Shown here piece by piece: positions 22,706 to 23,952 of a DNA stretch of 23,952 nucleotides. The number at the start of each line of letters is the position of its first letter. Position 1 is the stretch's first letter. Location of the stretch: NCBI GenBank assembly GCA_049976205.1, contig JBMFIR010000022.1:1-23952 (forward strand), read 5' to 3'. This stretch comes from WYEN01 sp049976205 (GTDB lineage: Archaea; Thermoproteota; Thermoprotei_A; Sulfolobales; AG1). The translations under genes were made by a program, and so were the position numbers. Below the pieces are notes generated by a model. That model was not told where the DNA came from and did not search any database. It saw only the letters and a program-made list of their open reading frames with translations.

Positions 22706-23596
22706 TTACCTCTTATTCTCAGTTTTGTCTTGCTCACTACTTAATTTCTTCACGAGTCTGTAGAAGGAGAGATAGCTTGAGTACGCCTCGTATCTTTTAG
22801 GCTCTTGCTTCCCTAGGCTCTTTCTGAGCTCAACCATAGCTATTCTATGTCTCCTGATCATATCAATAACTGGTCTCTCGATCTCTAGGAATCTTCTCCA
22901 TAATCTCCTGATAGGCATCCCCTCCTTGTATGGCTTGACGTATCTCTCAACAAAGTATTTCGTCGCGTCCTCAACATCTGATTTCGTTAATTCAGAGAAG
23001 CTCTTTTTCCCGGTTCTGTAGAGTGCTATCCAGTGAATAATTGTGGGCTTTGTATAGATCTTCCCCTCAGTCTTCAGTCTCTCAATAACTCTCCTAACTT
23101 TTCTCCTAACATCCTCAACATATTCTCTGGCCACAGCCACCTTGAGCTTGTGGTAGAGCTGTATCATGTCCTTAAGAGACTTAATCTGTGAGTCAAGAAC
23201 CACGCTCATAACAGCTGAGTCTGTGGATCCCTTCAGCCTCTCAAAAATCTCAATAACACGGTTAAAAGCCTCGGAGATATCCGTGTCCCTAACAAACTCA
23301 AGTCTCCATCTTCTCTCAGCGAAGAACCTAATCAACTTCTCGTAGTGCTCGGGGTCGGCACATACTCTATCAATACTCTCAGCAACCATGACACCAATAT
23401 TATTGGTCTCCATAATCTTGAGAGCTGTCTGAAAAATAATTCTCTGGAAAGGGTCCTCGACACGAGAGACCCCAATCTCATCTAATCGTATACACATATA
23501 ACCCCTCTTGCTACAGTAGTCACGGATAACAAACCATTGATTATCAGGGTTCTCATCTTCTTGACTAACCCTAATGTAAGCGATGGCCTGAGTCAT
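22706..23596 (-). CDS. Serine recombinase (resolvase)-like protein
   Basis: A 296-residue protein whose N-terminus is a resolvase/invertase domain. YIRVSQEDENPDNQ (residues 7-20) has Arg9 and the nucleophile Ser11, then DPFQRI (Arg52), VAESIDRV (Asp76, Arg77) and the FAERRWRLEFV strand. The position of the third active-site arginine (LDRLGR in gamma-delta resolvase, Arg71) is Ala80. A long helix VRRKVRRVIERLKTEGK follows, as in helix E of resolvases, then a likely helix-turn-helix (IIHWIALYRTGKKSFSEL). A basic extension of about 80 residues follows that I do not recognise. There is no N-terminal helix-turn-helix as in IS607 TnpA and no tnpB beside it. ATG 23596 has no clear ribosome-binding site; an AT-rich TTTTTAAG near 23634-23641 may be its promoter. 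Function as an active recombinase is uncertain. Confidence 0.75.
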   Translation of the reverse strand: MTQAIAYIRVSQEDENPDNQWFVIRDYCSKRGYMCIRLDEIGVSRVEDPFQRIIFQTALKIMETNNIGVMVAESIDRVCADPEHYEKLIRFFAERRWRLEFVRDTDISEAFNRVIEIFERLKGSTDSAVMSVVLDSQIKSLKDMIQLYHKLKVAVAREYVEDVRRKVRRVIERLKTEGKIYTKPTIIHWIALYRTGKKSFSELTKSDVEDATKYFVERYVKPYKEGMPIRRLWRRFLEIERPVIDMIRRHRIAMVELRKSLGKQEPKRYEAYSSYLSFYRLVKKLSSEQDKTENKR

Positions 23597-23655
23597 GAGG
23601 GCCCGCTGAATATTTCATTTGTGTACCCTAGACTTAAAAACTTTTCTATACCTAA

Positions 23656-23730
23656 CAACTGAAAAAGATTCGTCGAAGAATGAATCGATCACGATGATCG
23701 TATCAGACCCGCCCCCAACAGAAAAAGATT
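23656..23730. repeat. 15-bp direct repeat, 60 bp apart
   Basis: CAACTGAAAAAGATT at 23656-23670 and CAACAGAAAAAGATT at 23716-23730 differ at one base and lie exactly 60 bases apart. A small hairpin, CGATCA-CGA-TGATCG (23686-23700), falls between them. The stretch 23597-23876 has no gene that I can support; short open frames exist on both strands but neither has a ribosome-binding site. Confidence 0.45.
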
Positions 23731-23844
23731 GCTGGGAAAATGTGCTGAGAAAAGATCCAAGGATCTCGGCATTAAAGACGATGTTCACCCCATAACAAGG
23801 TCTCTGAGATCCTCCCACACCTATAATAGTGCGGGAAAGGGAAT

Positions 23845-23851
23845 TTTTAAG
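23845..23851 (+). promoter_or_regulatory. Putative promoter of the terminal gene
   Basis: The sequence TTTTTAA within GAATTTTTAAGG (from 23841) is about 27-33 bases before ATG 23877, the spacing of a leaderless archaeal transcript. A second AT-rich box (TGTATATTAA at 23861-23870) lies too close to the ATG to serve. Confidence 0.35.
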
Positions 23852-23876
23852 GCTCGGGAATGTATATTAAGTAGCT

Positions 23877-23952
23877 ATGGATACGCAACGAAGACACATG
23901 ATGGAATTATCTCTATACATCTCTTCCATATTTATTCTCTATCTCTCCTCTT
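23877..23952 (+). CDS. N-terminus of an unidentified gene, cut by the window edge
   Basis: An open frame from ATG 23877 runs to the end of the window (about 25 codons). It begins MDTQRRHMMELSLYI and turns hydrophobic, suggesting a membrane protein or signal segment. A TATA-like element at the right distance supports a leaderless start. Too little is present to name a family. Confidence 0.45.
   Translation, partial: MDTQRRHMMELSLYISSIFILYLSS

Noticed and set aside
23619..23795. A 58-residue frame on the plus strand beginning with TTG in the same gap
   Set aside because: Reads somewhat like protein, but it has no promoter or ribosome-binding site at the right distance and competes with the minus-strand frame. 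The evidence is insufficient.
23615..23818. A 67-residue open frame on the minus strand beginning with GTG
   Set aside because: No ribosome-binding site, no match to a family, low-complexity serine/phenylalanine content, and a 60-base internal repeat that explains its repeated segments.
1..23952. tRNA, rRNA, CRISPR arrays or complete insertion sequences
   Set aside because: Read both strands for cloverleaf-like segments, regularly spaced repeats and transposase frames. Found none; the recombinase-like gene lacks flanking ends or a tnpB partner.

Overview
The window looks like chromosomal DNA from a hyperthermophilic crenarchaeon (Thermoproteota, probably close to Desulfurococcales). The reasons are the compact nurA-herA-mre11-rad50 operon, a VapBC module and a HEPN/MNT module, a lone KaiC-type ATPase, archaeal type IV pilin-like proteins, TATA boxes placed for leaderless or short-leader transcripts, frequent TTG starts, and AT-rich DNA with AGA/AGG-rich, purine-loaded coding strands. 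The taxonomic call is inference; there is no rRNA or tRNA in the window.

Layout. 1-315: an unidentified C-terminal fragment and a short repeat/hairpin region. 316-2789 (+): an N-acyl-D-amino-acid deacylase, then a single-domain KaiC/RadA-like ATPase. 2922-3498 (+): an intact VapB antitoxin beside a VapC toxin gene ruined by two stops and a frameshift. 3504-4247 (+): a CcdA-like membrane protein. 4263-10577 (-): the DNA end-resection operon nurA-herA-mre11-rad50, tightly packed and read from one promoter near 10616. 10719-11961 (-): mobB and an undecaprenyl-diphosphatase-like gene. 12144-12891 (+): a decayed HEPN/nucleotidyltransferase pair. 13010-15457 (-): an acyl-CoA synthetase and a GNAT acetyltransferase. 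15534-18222 (+): a four-gene lipoate operon (stand-alone lipoyl carrier, LipA, LipM-like octanoyltransferase, LplA-like ligase). 18219-20509 (-): an MFS transporter and a 2,4-diaminopentanoate-dehydrogenase-like reductase. 20586-22476: two divergent pilin-like genes with mirrored start regions. 22706-23596 (-): a serine-recombinase-like protein. 23877-end (+): the start of a further gene.

How the parts work together. NurA, HerA, Mre11 and Rad50 form the archaeal double-strand-break resection machine. The lipoate operon holds a carrier plus the enzymes needed to load it by octanoyl transfer, sulfur insertion or scavenging. It is the best candidate for an under-described system, because the carrier is not attached to any dehydrogenase and is too short for GcvH. 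Two toxin-antitoxin loci have decayed, on either side of the resection operon. The divergent pilin-like genes appear to share a promoter and carry an inverted copy of their start region.
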